Source of the DNA: Beijerinckiaceae bacterium
GTDB taxonomy: Bacteria > Pseudomonadota > Alphaproteobacteria > Rhizobiales > Beijerinckiaceae
Length of the DNA: 64,000 bases
Reading direction: 5' to 3'
Assembly: GCA_947478405.1 (NCBI GenBank)
Contig: CANJVX010000001.1
Span: forward strand, 62,001 to 126,000
A model generated the notes under the pieces. It was given only the letters and a program-made list of their open reading frames with translations. It did no database searches and was not told where the DNA came from. The position numbers and the translations under genes were made by a program. Shown here one piece after another: positions 55,591-64,000 of the stretch (position 1 is its first letter; the number at the start of each line of letters is the position of its first letter).

Positions 55591-57360
55591 ATGAACTTCG
55601 TCCGGACCTATGTGCGCGTATTAAAAGAACTTGGCAGCGAATACCGCATCGCCATCATCCTTGTTCTAGCCAATCTTGCCTTGGCCGCCGCACAATTTGC
55701 TGAGCCGGTCCTCTTTGGGCGAATCATCGACAAGCTTGCCGAGGCTCAAAAAGTGGACACCCCGCTGCGGTGGGATGCTTTGACGCCGCTTATTGCAGCA
55801 TGGGTAGCCTTTGGCCTATTTACGATTGCCGCTGCTGTGTTGGTGGCGCTCCATTCCGACAAGCTGTCGCATCGCCGTCGTCTTGCCGTGATGAACGCGT
55901 ATTTCGAACACGTGCTCCATCTGCCTTTGAGCTTTCACACGGCGAGTCATTCGGGCCGCTTGTTGAAAGGCATGCTCGATGGAGCCGCCGGCATGGCCTC
56001 CATCTGGCTGTCATTTTTCCGAGAGAATTGCGCATCCTTTCTGGCGCTTTTCGTCATGTTGCCCTTGTCGCTTTTTCTCAACTGGCGCTTGGCAGGCCTA
56101 CTCATTGTCCTAGTCGTTTTCTTTGGCTTTCTCACGGCCTATGTTTTGCAACGCACTGAGGGCATGCAGCGCCGCGTTGAGAATTACAATACTGACCTTG
56201 CGGCACGCGCGTCCGATGTACTGGGCAATGTGCCGGTGATCCAGAGTTTTACGCGCGTGGATTCTGAGACGCGCGCGATGAAGCAAATCATCGCTGATGT
56301 GCTCAATGCCCAAATGCCGGTCCTTTCATGGTGGGCGCTGGCAGCTGTGGCTACACGCGCCTCAGCTACGCTGACAATCGTCAGCATATTTTTGCTCGGC
56401 ACATGGCTGCATCTGCAAGGCTTAGCCACGATTGGCGAGATTGTGATGTTCATGAGCTTCGCGACAATGCTGATCGGGCGTCTTGAGCAGATAGTCGGTT
56501 TTGCTAATTGGAGCTTTCTGCTAGTCCCCAAACTCAACGAATTTTTTGATGTGCTTGATACTGTACCCGGCGTGAATGATCGCATTGGCGCGCAGGATGT
56601 AGGCAAGCTGCGCGGGCGTGTGACCTTCGAAAATGTCGCGTTTAGCTATGACGGACGGCGGATTGCTGTGTCGGATGTGTCTTTCGCGGTGGAGGCGGGA
56701 GAAACAATTGCGCTGGTCGGTTCAACAGGCTCGGGCAAATCGACGACGCTCAGTCTTCTGCATCGCGTGTTCGATCCGGTGCATGGCGCGGTCAAAATTG
56801 ATGGAATTGATATTCGTGATATGACGCTTGTGTCACTGCGCGCCAACATCGGCGTTGTGTTTCAAGAGCCAATGCTCTTTGCCAGGTCCATTGAAGAGAA
56901 CCTGCGTGTAGGCAAGCCCGATGCAACCGATGAAGAAATCAGGATCGCGCTAGAGCGTGCACAGGCAACCGAATTTGTTTCTCGTCAGAGCGACGGAATT
57001 TTGACCATGGTGGGTGAGCGTGGCCGCTCTCTGTCAGGCGGCGAGCGCCAGCGCATTTCCATTGCGCGTGCGCTCCTGAAAGATCCGCCCATCATGATTT
57101 TTGACGAAGCCACAAGCGCGCTGGATGCTACAACCGAACGGCAATTACAGATGGCGCTGGATGCAGCAACGGCCGGCCGCACAACTTTTGTCATCGCCCA
57201 TCGTCTGGCGACAGTGCGCAATGCCACTCGTATTATGGTTTTCGATCAGGGACGTGTCGTCGAAAGCGGCACATTTGATGAGTTGGTGGCTCAAAACGGC
57301 CTATTTGCTGAACTGGCGCGCGCGCAATTCATGGCGGATCGCACACCCCAACCCGTTTAA
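55591..57360 (+). CDS. ABC exporter, NdvA/glucan-exporter-like half-transporter
   Basis: 589-residue protein fusing a six-helix membrane domain (about 20-310) with an ATPase domain (about 345-580). Walker [11 protein letters not shown]-loop VFQEPMLF, signature LSGGERQR, Walker [13 protein letters not shown] and H-loop IAHRLATVR are intact. The N terminus ([13 protein letters not shown]) and overall layout resemble NdvA, the cyclic beta-1,2-glucan exporter of rhizobia, but MsbA-like lipid exporters are also close. ATG 55591 with AAGG upstream is preferred over a TTG at 55501. Confidence 0.8.
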   Translation: MNFVRTYVRVLKELGSEYRIAIILVLANLALAAAQFAEPVLFGRIIDKLAEAQKVDTPLRWDALTPLIAAWVAFGLFTIAAAVLVALHSDKLSHRRRLAVMNAYFEHVLHLPLSFHTASHSGRLLKGMLDGAAGMASIWLSFFRENCASFLALFVMLPLSLFLNWRLAGLLIVLVVFFGFLTAYVLQRTEGMQRRVENYNTDLAARASDVLGNVPVIQSFTRVDSETRAMKQIIADVLNAQMPVLSWWALAAVATRASATLTIVSIFLLGTWLHLQGLATIGEIVMFMSFATMLIGRLEQIVGFANWSFLLVPKLNEFFDVLDTVPGVNDRIGAQDVGKLRGRVTFENVAFSYDGRRIAVSDVSFAVEAGETIALVGSTGSGKSTTLSLLHRVFDPVHGAVKIDGIDIRDMTLVSLRANIGVVFQEPMLFARSIEENLRVGKPDATDEEIRIALERAQATEFVSRQSDGILTMVGERGRSLSGGERQRISIARALLKDPPIMIFDEATSALDATTERQLQMALDAATAGRTTFVIAHRLATVRNATRIMVFDQGRVVESGTFDELVAQNGLFAELARAQFMADRTPQPV

Positions 57361-59129
57361 GGCGTGAGTTCTTCTTCAAGGAAGGCTAGGACATCTTCGC
57401 CGCGAATATTTTTTGCTACGAAGCTTCTGCCAATGCCTTTGACCAGAATAAATGTCAGCGCACCGCGCTCAACCTTCTTGTCCTGATACATGGAACCAAG
57501 AATGGCCTTGGCGTCGTCGCTCCAGCCAGGCACGGCGCGAATCGTCGTCGGCAAACCGACAGCGACCAGATGCGCGACGGCGCGTTCCATATCCTCGCGC
57601 GGACAAATCCCCAGTCTGTGCGAGAATCGGAAAGCGCAAGCCATGCCGATGGCAACACCTTCACCATGCACCAGACGTGAACCATCAAAATGTGTGAGCG
57701 CCTCCAGTGCGTGGCCGAAGGTATGACCCAGATTGAGCAGGGCGCGGTCGCCCTGTTCAGTCTCATCGCGGATTACGACCGAAGCCTTAGAGGTGCAGCT
57801 GGTGCCAATAGCATGCACGAGCTCTTGACCCGCGCCAAAAATGCCGCGCCAATTTTTTTCAAGCCAACTAAAAAATTCAGGGCTGTCGATAAGTCCATAT
57901 TTGGCGACTTCCGCATAGCCAGCGCGAAATTCGCGCGTTGGCAATGTTGCAAGCGCACCCGTGTCGGCCAAGACGAGAGATGGCTGATGAAAGGCGCCAA
58001 TGAGATTTTTTCCATGTTTGGAATTAATGCCAGTCTTGCCGCCAACAGATGAATCAACTTGCGACAAAAGCGTGGTTGGAATTTGTATGAAGCGCATGCC
58101 GCGACGAACGCTCGCCGCTGCGAAACCCGCCAGATCGCCGATCACACCGCCGCCCAAAGCGATGACAAGATCGCGGCGCTCCATCCGCGCTTCGATAATT
58201 GAATCGCAAACTTGCGAAAACATTTCATAAGATTTTGAAGCTTCGCCCGGCTCGACAATGCAGCGCGTGTGGCGAATGCCCGCGCCATCGAGCCCGGCTT
58301 CAAGAGACGGCAGATGGCGCTCGGCGACATTGCGATCCGTAACGATTGTGCAGGCTGAGCCCGGAAAGAGCTTGGCGATATGTTGTCCAGCTTCTTCGAT
58401 GAGATGTGGGCCGATGAGAATGTCATAGCGGCGCGCGCCTAGTTCTACGGGCACTTTCTTGATTGGCAGCGAGGCGGCCAGTTCAGAGGGTGCGTGTGCA
58501 CTCACTTGCGCTTCGCTGGAATCGATCGGCAGCGAATGTTCGAGTTTAGCCAAGATATGCTCGACAACAAGATCGTGCGGACCATCACCGGAATGGATCG
58601 TATAATCTGCGAGCGCATAAACGGGATAACGCTCGTCTATCAATTTCTGCATCGTGGATTCGGGATCGTCTGTGTGCAGCAGAGGGCGGTTCGAACGCTT
58701 GCGCACGCGCCGCATTAGCACGTCATGATCGGCCTTCAGCCAGATTGATAGGCCGCTCTCTCCAATTTTGTTGCGCGTGTCATCGCGCACAAAAGCGCCG
58801 CCGCCCGTGGCGAGCACTTTTTGCCCTTCAGTAATGAGGCGCGCGATCACATGATGTTCGCGATCACGGAAGAAAGTCTCGCCATGGCGTTTGAAAATTT
58901 CGGCTATCGTCATGCGCGCCGCCGTTTCAATCGCCGCATCGGCATCGACGAAATCAAGACCGAGCCGGGCGGCAAGGCGCCGTCCGACGGAGGTTTTGCC
59001 CGAGCCCATAATGCCAACCAGCACGATGGAGCGGCCTTTGAGCCGGCGCACGAGGCTGGCGGCGCGGGCATCTCGGCGCTGGGGCACGGGGTACAGGGCC
59101 TCTGCCTGAATGGGTGGTGTCGACGTCAT
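57357..59129 (-). CDS. aroKB: Bifunctional shikimate kinase / 3-dehydroquinate synthase
   Basis: 590-residue fusion of two shikimate-pathway enzymes that are usually separate adjacent genes. Residues about 30-195 are shikimate kinase: P-loop [42 protein letters not shown] and the lid RPLLH. Residues about 225-585 are 3-dehydroquinate synthase: [49 protein letters not shown], and zinc ligands in [21 protein letters not shown] and [11 protein letters not shown]. The joint is a 25-residue Ser/Ala linker. ATG 59129 has AGGAG five bases upstream. Its stop overlaps the end of the ABC exporter on the opposite strand. Confidence 0.93.
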   Translation of the reverse strand: MTSTPPIQAEALYPVPQRRDARAASLVRRLKGRSIVLVGIMGSGKTSVGRRLAARLGLDFVDADAAIETAARMTIAEIFKRHGETFFRDREHHVIARLITEGQKVLATGGGAFVRDDTRNKIGESGLSIWLKADHDVLMRRVRKRSNRPLLHTDDPESTMQKLIDERYPVYALADYTIHSGDGPHDLVVEHILAKLEHSLPIDSSEAQVSAHAPSELAASLPIKKVPVELGARRYDILIGPHLIEEAGQHIAKLFPGSACTIVTDRNVAERHLPSLEAGLDGAGIRHTRCIVEPGEASKSYEMFSQVCDSIIEARMERRDLVIALGGGVIGDLAGFAAASVRRGMRFIQIPTTLLSQVDSSVGGKTGINSKHGKNLIGAFHQPSLVLADTGALATLPTREFRAGYAEVAKYGLIDSPEFFSWLEKNWRGIFGAGQELVHAIGTSCTSKASVVIRDETEQGDRALLNLGHTFGHALEALTHFDGSRLVHGEGVAIGMACAFRFSHRLGICPREDMERAVAHLVAVGLPTTIRAVPGWSDDAKAILGSMYQDKKVERGALTFILVKGIGRSFVAKNIRGEDVLAFLEEELTP

Positions 59130-59286
59130 GCCTTCTCCTAGCATGGCGTGAACGCGGATTTAAGCTCTCCCGGTTCAGGATCGTTCTGAAAGGCCATTCC
59201 CCTTTCGTCCCGTCCTGATTCGGTCCCATCTGACCCTTGGAGTTTCGCGTGTCGACCTTTTTTAGGGATTCCCTCAGGCTCAAACT

Positions 59287-60240
59287 ATGAACTCAGACGG
59301 CCCGTTCCTCCTCACCGATCCGCTGGCGCGGCTCTTTCTCGACATGATCGCTGCCGAGCGCGGCGCCGCGCGCAATACGCTCGACGCCTATGAGCGCGAT
59401 CTGGCCGATTATTGTGATTTTCTGGAAAGGCGGGGCGAGGCGCCGATGACGGCTCTCACCCATTCCGTTCGGGCGTGGTTGGAGGATTTGGCTTTGCGCG
59501 GCTTCAAGACGACCTCGACGGCGCGTCGGCTGTCGTGCGTGCGTCAGTTTCATCGGTTTCTATATGTGGAGGGTCGCCGCCCCGAAGATCCGGCGGCAGT
59601 GATTGATGGCCCCCGCCGTGGGCGGCCCTTGCCCAAAATCCTCACCATGGCCGAGGTCGACAGGCTTCTGGCGATTGCTCGCGAGGGGATTGAGGATGCT
59701 GCGCGCCCGGTGGCCGAGCGTCTTCTGACGGCGCGCCTGACCTGCCTGCTTGAAACGCTCTACGCGACAGGATTGCGTGTTTCTGAACTGGTCGCCCTGC
59801 CGCGCAGTGCGGCGCGGACCAAAGAGCCCTTACTGACCATTAGGGGCAAAGGCGGTCGCGAGCGGCTGGTTCCGCTGACTGGCCCCGCAAGGGACGCCAT
59901 GACTGTCTGGCTCGCCTTGCTCAATGAGCTACGGCCAGGGCTTGCCAATTCCCCTTGGCTTTTTCCAGCGGAAAGTCAGAGCGGGCATCTGCCCCGGCAG
60001 GTCTTTGCCCGAGAGCTTAAGATGCTGGCGGGTGCCGCGGGCTTGCGGTCGGAATTGGTGAGCCCGCATGTCCTGCGCCATGCCTTTGCCAGCCATTTGC
60101 TGCAGAACGGTGCGGATTTGCGGGTGGTTCAGGAGCTGCTCGGCCATGCCGATGTCTCGACCACGCAAATCTATACCCATGTGCTGGACGAGCGGACCAA
60201 GGCCATGGTGCGTGACCTGCATCCGCTCTCGGGCGGATGA
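59287..60240 (+). CDS. xerD: Site-specific tyrosine recombinase XerD
   Basis: 317-residue partner of XerC for chromosome dimer resolution. Catalytic set: Arg164 (ATGLRVSELVAL), Lys188, His261 and Arg264 (HVLRHAFASHLL), His287 (LGHADVSTTQ) and Tyr296. Divergent from aroKB and followed by accA, a common alphaproteobacterial order, so this is the housekeeping enzyme. Confidence 0.94.
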   Translation: MNSDGPFLLTDPLARLFLDMIAAERGAARNTLDAYERDLADYCDFLERRGEAPMTALTHSVRAWLEDLALRGFKTTSTARRLSCVRQFHRFLYVEGRRPEDPAAVIDGPRRGRPLPKILTMAEVDRLLAIAREGIEDAARPVAERLLTARLTCLLETLYATGLRVSELVALPRSAARTKEPLLTIRGKGGRERLVPLTGPARDAMTVWLALLNELRPGLANSPWLFPAESQSGHLPRQVFARELKMLAGAAGLRSELVSPHVLRHAFASHLLQNGADLRVVQELLGHADVSTTQIYTHVLDERTKAMVRDLHPLSGG

Positions 60241-60342
60241 CCCCTCTTCTGCTTGACTTCGCCCACTGGAACCGACAGGTTCCGCGCTCTTCGGCACCCC
60301 TGCCGCCTTCCGGCCCCTCTGGCCCTTCAACACGCGACGAGC

Positions 60343-61293
60343 ATGCGGTCTTATCTCGACTTCGAAAAACCTGTGGCTGAACTTGAGGCCAAGATCGACG
60401 AGCTGCGTGGATTGAACACGGATGTCTCGGGTGCGATCGGGGAAGAGTTGACCAAACTCGAGACACGCGCGGGCAAAGCGCTCGTCGATCTCTATGCCTC
60501 TCTCACGCCATGGCAGAAAACGCAGGTCGCGCGTCATCAGATGCGCCCGCATTTTGTCGACTATATCGCAGGGATGATTGAAGATTTCACGCCACTCGCC
60601 GGTGATCGTAAATTCGCTGACGATGAGGCTCTGATCGCGGGCTTTGGTCGTTTCCGTGGCCGCTCCGTCTGCATTATGGGCCAGGAAAAGGGTTCAGATA
60701 CCGAAGGGCGCCTGCGCCATAATTTCGGCATGACGCGCCCCGAGGGCTATCGCAAAGCCGTGCGCCTGATGGAATTGGCCGACCGTTTCGGCCTGCCTGT
60801 GGTGTCGCTTGTCGATACAGCTGGCGCCTTTCCCGGTATTGATGCCGAAGAGCGCGGCCAGGCGGAAGCCATTGCGCGGTCCACTGAAGCCTGTCTCGCT
60901 TTGGGCGTGCCCAATGTTGCCGTGGTCGTGGGTGAAGGCGGCTCGGGCGGTGCGGTGGCCATTGCCACCTGTAACCGCGTCCTGATGCTGGAACATGCGA
61001 TCTATACGGTGGCTTCGCCCGAGGCCTCGGCCTCAATTCTGTGGCGCGATTCGGGCCGCCGTCAGGATGCTGCCCAGAATATGAAGATCACGGCGCAGGA
61101 TTTGCTGAGATTCGGCATTATCGACGGCATTATCCCGGAACCCGCGGGCGGCGCTCATCGTGATCCGGCCAAAATGATCAAGACCGCTGGCGACGCCATT
61201 GAAAAGGCATTGGATGCCTTCAAAGGCATGAGCGGGGATGAGATCCGCAATGCGCGGGCCGAAAAATTCCTCGCCATCGGCCGCAAGCTCTGA
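60343..61293 (+). CDS. accA: Acetyl-CoA carboxylase carboxyltransferase subunit alpha
   Basis: 316-residue alpha subunit of the carboxyltransferase that makes malonyl-CoA for fatty-acid synthesis. N-terminal SYLDFEKPVAELEAKIDEL, then MGQEKGSDTEGRLRHNFGM, LVDTAGAFPGIDAEERGQAEAIA and GEGGSGGAVAIA. ATG 60343 gives the family start; an extra 30 codons upstream are open but do not match. Lies about 100 bp after xerD. Confidence 0.97.
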   Translation: MRSYLDFEKPVAELEAKIDELRGLNTDVSGAIGEELTKLETRAGKALVDLYASLTPWQKTQVARHQMRPHFVDYIAGMIEDFTPLAGDRKFADDEALIAGFGRFRGRSVCIMGQEKGSDTEGRLRHNFGMTRPEGYRKAVRLMELADRFGLPVVSLVDTAGAFPGIDAEERGQAEAIARSTEACLALGVPNVAVVVGEGGSGGAVAIATCNRVLMLEHAIYTVASPEASASILWRDSGRRQDAAQNMKITAQDLLRFGIIDGIIPEPAGGAHRDPAKMIKTAGDAIEKALDAFKGMSGDEIRNARAEKFLAIGRKL

Positions 61294-61429
61294 CTTAGCC
61301 GCTTGTCAGATCGGCTCGCCGGTCCCATCTTTTCAATATGGTAACCAAGGCGTAACATAAGCCGCGTTAGGCTCTGGGAAATACTGCTTCGGCAGGTTCA
61401 GTCAGTTGCGTCTCTTCACGGCGGTCCCG

Positions 61430-62755
61430 ATGGTAAAGTCCAGCCAGAAGTTTGCTTCTTTTGTGCGCCCCGCATCGCGTATAGCCGTGCTGGTGCTCGC
61501 CGCTGCTGTGCTGGCCGGCTGTCAGGAAACGCGCACCGGCGCAAAAGCCTATCGCCCCATTCCCTCCGACACGCTTGCCGTGATGGAAAAGAATGGAACA
61601 ACGAAAAACGCACCCGTTCTGATCCGCGCTTATAAGAAGGAAGCGGAACTCGAAGTCTGGAAGATGAAGGCCAACGGTGAATACGTCCATATCAAGACGT
61701 TCCCGATGTGCCGCTGGTCTGGACAGCTTGGCCCCAAACGCCGCGAAGGCGATCGCCAAGTACCGGAAGGTTTCTACACGGTATCGCCCGGCCAGATGAA
61801 TCCGAACTCGGCCTATTACCTGTCCTTCAATGTTGGCTATCCCAACACGCTTGATCGCGCCATGGGCTTCACCGGTGGCAGCATCATGGTGCATGGCGCC
61901 TGCTCGTCGGCGGGCTGCTTCTCGATGACAGACGAGCAGATCGAAGAAATTTACGCGATTGCCCGCGAAGCCTTTTCAGGTGGCCAGCGCGCCATCCAGA
62001 TGCAATCCATGCCGTTTCGCATGAATCCAGAAAATCTCGCCAAACACAGGCTCGATCCGAATATGGCTTTCTGGCGCCAGCTCAAAGAAGGCATGGATCG
62101 TTTTGATGTGACCAAGCGCGAGCCACAGGTCAATTTCTGTGGACGCCGTTATGTCTTTGATGGCGCGTCCAATGGTCAGCGCTTCGATGTGAATGCCGCT
62201 TGCCCGCCATTGGCGACAGATCCGAATGTTGATGCGTTGGTTGCGCAGAAGCGTCTGGCGGATGATCAGAAAGTCGCCGAGCTCGTCAATCGCGGCGTCA
62301 CACCAATCAAGCTTGTTTATAATGATGGCGGCCAGCATCCCGCCATGGCTCATGTAATGGAAGTGAGCCGCCCCGAGGCGCTCGCCGAAGCACCGCGTGA
62401 AATTTCGCTTGATGCGCAAGGTCGCCCGCTGGCGACCTTGGTTGCTAAGGCAGAAGCACCAGCACTCGTCATGGCGGCAAACTCGCCCAAGCCAGCCATG
62501 CAGCCATCCAAGCCTGTCGAAACCGCCTCGAACGATTCAGGCATGATGCAGAAATGGCTCGGCTTCTCGATCTTCGGCGACACGGCGAAAGAACCAATGG
62601 CGACGGCCATTGCCGAGCCCATGCCGCTACCCGTGCCGCGCCCGCGCGCTTTGCTGGATGGCAAGCCGCAGGCCTCCAATATGCCTGGGCACTTTGTGCA
62701 CGTAGCTCAGGGTGCATCGCCGATCTTGGGTAACACTCTAACAGCGCGCAACTAA
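61430..62755 (+). CDS. YafK-type L,D-transpeptidase-domain lipoprotein
   Basis: 441-residue lipoprotein: signal and lipobox LAGC (Cys about residue 32), then a YkuD/L,D-transpeptidase domain of the YafK (DpaA) subtype with VPEGFYTVSPGQMNPNS and the active-site stretch VHGACSSAGCFSMTD near 155. The subtype includes both crosslinking transpeptidases and the DpaA enzyme that releases lipoprotein from peptidoglycan. The second half (about 220-441) is an Ala/Pro/Met-rich extension absent from E. coli YafK. ATG 61430 is preferred over a TTG at 61406. Confidence 0.85.
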   Translation: MVKSSQKFASFVRPASRIAVLVLAAAVLAGCQETRTGAKAYRPIPSDTLAVMEKNGTTKNAPVLIRAYKKEAELEVWKMKANGEYVHIKTFPMCRWSGQLGPKRREGDRQVPEGFYTVSPGQMNPNSAYYLSFNVGYPNTLDRAMGFTGGSIMVHGACSSAGCFSMTDEQIEEIYAIAREAFSGGQRAIQMQSMPFRMNPENLAKHRLDPNMAFWRQLKEGMDRFDVTKREPQVNFCGRRYVFDGASNGQRFDVNAACPPLATDPNVDALVAQKRLADDQKVAELVNRGVTPIKLVYNDGGQHPAMAHVMEVSRPEALAEAPREISLDAQGRPLATLVAKAEAPALVMAANSPKPAMQPSKPVETASNDSGMMQKWLGFSIFGDTAKEPMATAIAEPMPLPVPRPRALLDGKPQASNMPGHFVHVAQGASPILGNTLTARN

Positions 62756-62777
62756 GCGTCTCTTTCAAGGTATAAAT

Positions 62778-62815
62778 AAAAAACCCTCCGCGCTTGGAAG
62801 CCAGAAGGGTTTTTT
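62778..62815. terminator. Terminator after the YafK-type gene
   Basis: Stem AAAAAACCCT/AGGGTTTTTT closing an 18-base interior (62788-62805) and followed by the T-run it includes. Its A/T arms could also serve the convergent secreted-protein gene. Confidence 0.7.
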
Positions 62816-62845
62816 AGTCCCGCATCAATGCGACCGACGACAAAC

Positions 62846-63196
62846 TCAATCGCAGACCGTCACGATGCGGTAGCCTAGGAACTGGCCCCAGCGATTATAG
62901 GCCGGCTTTTCAATGTCGTAGCAGCCGCCATAGCTATAGGAGGGCGCATAAGCAGGGGCGGGTGCGTAATAGCTGCGGCGTGTGTCGGCCCGTGCGGCAC
63001 TCGCGGCCAACGCACCAAGGGCCAAACCGCCGATAATGCCAGCTGCAATTGCGCCGCCGTTTCCGCCGCGGTGCCCGCCACCATGTTGGCGATGTCCGCG
63101 CCAATCAGCGGAAGCGGGGGTGGCAGAAGCGATCACGGTGGCGCCTAGAACGAGCGCAGTGATCGTGCCTGTGAGCGCCTTACGGGTCGTGATCAT
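62846..63196 (-). CDS. Small secreted Gly-rich protein of unknown function
   Basis: 116 residues with a signal peptide (cleavage near ASA-DW, about 30), a His/Gly-rich segment (RGHRQHGGGHRGGNGG), a glycine-zipper-like hydrophobic stretch (IAAGIIGGLALGALAASAA), a Tyr/Pro-rich region and a C terminus with two Cys (GGCYDIEKP and IVTVCD) that could form a disulfide. Similar layouts are common among rhizobial secreted proteins without assigned roles. GGAG-like bases precede the ATG. Confidence 0.75.
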   Translation of the reverse strand: MITTRKALTGTITALVLGATVIASATPASADWRGHRQHGGGHRGGNGGAIAAGIIGGLALGALAASAARADTRRSYYAPAPAYAPSYSYGGCYDIEKPAYNRWGQFLGYRIVTVCD

Positions 63197-63424
63197 GATA
63201 TTTCTCCTCGACGTTCCGGGGGATATTGTTTGGTTTCCCGGATGATGTAAGGAATTTAGCGCAACCTTCCTGAACAGATCATGGCTTGGTTGTTCAGCTG
63301 GCGTTCATCTTCCTATGGGCTTGCCCGCGTGAGGCATTTTATTGTTTTTCGATAGGCACTCTGTAGAATACCCAAATTCATTGCTTCGGCAGACCAATTT
63401 TTTCTCAATTTATTGCGTGACCGA

Positions 63425-64000
63425 ATGGCCCCTCATCTTGATCAACTGAGCAAAGCTGATTTTGAATTCACAAATACTTGGTTTGTCGGCGCCCGGCCCA
63501 TCTGGGCCCAAATTCTCAAAAACCTGCGTCCGCGCCGTATGCTGGAGGTCGGTTCTTATGAGGGTCAAAGCGCTTGTTTTTTGATCGAGACCATCGGCCA
63601 GATGCACGAATCTGAATTGCATTGCATCGACACTTGGCAGGGCGGGATTGAACATGGTGGCATCAACATGTCTGAGGTTGAACGCCGCTTCTTGACTAAT
63701 ACAGACAAAGCCATCCGCTGGACCTCTCACAAAACGACGCTGAAAGTTCACAAGGCGCGGTCCGATTTCGCCCTCGCCCAGCTTTTTGTGCAGGGCTATG
63801 AAGGGTTTTTCGATTTCATCTATATTGACGGGTCGCATCAAGCGCCCGACGTTCTCGTCGATGCGGTACTGGCCTTTCGACTGTTGCGCAAAGGCGGCAT
63901 GATGGCATTCGATGATTATCTCTGGTCAGAAAATTTGCCCGGTGGACCTGATATTTTGCGTATGCCTAAAGCCGCCATTGATGCTTTCGTCAATCTCCAT
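63425..64000 (+). CDS. Class I SAM-dependent methyltransferase, N-terminal part
   Basis: 192 codons are present and the gene runs off the right edge. Translation from ATG 63425 gives motif I MLEVGSYEGQSA near residues 39-50, HCIDTWQGG near 70, FDFIYIDGSHQ near 137-147 and LLRKGGMMAFDDYLW near 160-175. This matches the Methyltransf_24 type, often found in sugar, lipid or glycan modification loci. The substrate is unknown because the rest of the gene and its neighbours are outside the window. Confidence 0.85.
   Translation, partial: MAPHLDQLSKADFEFTNTWFVGARPIWAQILKNLRPRRMLEVGSYEGQSACFLIETIGQMHESELHCIDTWQGGIEHGGINMSEVERRFLTNTDKAIRWTSHKTTLKVHKARSDFALAQLFVQGYEGFFDFIYIDGSHQAPDVLVDAVLAFRLLRKGGMMAFDDYLWSENLPGGPDILRMPKAAIDAFVNLH

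Overview
The window reads as an ordinary chromosomal segment of an alphaproteobacterium, most likely of the Hyphomicrobiales. This is inferred from gene content: DUF2794, DUF1476, a TIGR02302-type Q-rich membrane protein, the argH-lptM-lysA and tlpA neighbourhood, the sdhCDAB and mdh-sucCDAB-lpd clusters, purCSQ/purL-bolA-grxD, mesaconyl-CoA hydratase, and the aroKB-xerD-accA block. Genes are closely packed and base composition is moderately GC-rich and fairly even. I see no IS element, prophage, CRISPR array or integrative element. The family cannot be fixed from sequence alone.

Layout. 1-2236: prmC (cut by the left edge) and htpG on the minus strand. 2.5-9.4 kb: DUF2794, a Bax-inhibitor-like protein, an FtsX-type ABC permease/ATPase pair diverging from a TesA-like esterase, an internally deleted ThpR, an unknown membrane protein and an HNH nuclease. 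9.5-19.6 kb: hydroxybutyryl-CoA dehydrogenase, etfBA, cobalamin adenosyltransferase, HIG1 protein, TIGR02302 protein, lysA-lptM-argH and divergent tlpA. 19.7-34.3 kb is the respiratory core: sdhCDAB, zapE, a TetR regulator, then mdh-sucCD-sucAB-lpd, with GC-rich hairpins in several intergenic gaps.

34.4-47.7 kb: DUF4337 protein, xerC, DUF1476 protein, purC-purS-purQ, a 548-bp gap holding what looks like a dead outer-membrane-protein gene, purL-bolA-grxD, two alpha/beta hydrolases, mesaconyl-CoA hydratase, DUF167/YggT proteins, tRNA-Ala(CGC), panD, an exonuclease and two small unknown genes. 48-55.4 kb is the most accessory part: an Ldh-family dehydrogenase, a TctC binding protein, a fused TctA-TctB permease and the CoA-transferase pair scoA/scoB, with SWIB and EEP genes between them. 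A 521-bp AT-rich gap there carries repeated TGC/GCA elements resembling PhaR/AniA-type operators. 55.5-64 kb: an NdvA-like ABC exporter, an aroK-aroB fusion, xerD, accA, a YafK-type lipoprotein, a small secreted protein and a methyltransferase cut by the right edge.

How the genes fit together. The sdh, mdh, suc and lpd genes make most of the lower TCA cycle. Hydroxybutyryl-CoA dehydrogenase, ETF, cobalamin adenosyltransferase, mesaconyl-CoA hydratase, the CoA transferase and a PHB-depolymerase-like protein all point to C4-C5 acyl-CoA/polyhydroxybutyrate metabolism, probably with an ethylmalonyl-CoA pathway. Nothing here is clearly a new system. The items most worth checking are the possible carboxylate-uptake module with its operator-like repeats, the in-frame-deleted ThpR, the OMP remnant inside the purine cluster, the two gene fusions and the hairpins of the TCA gene cluster.
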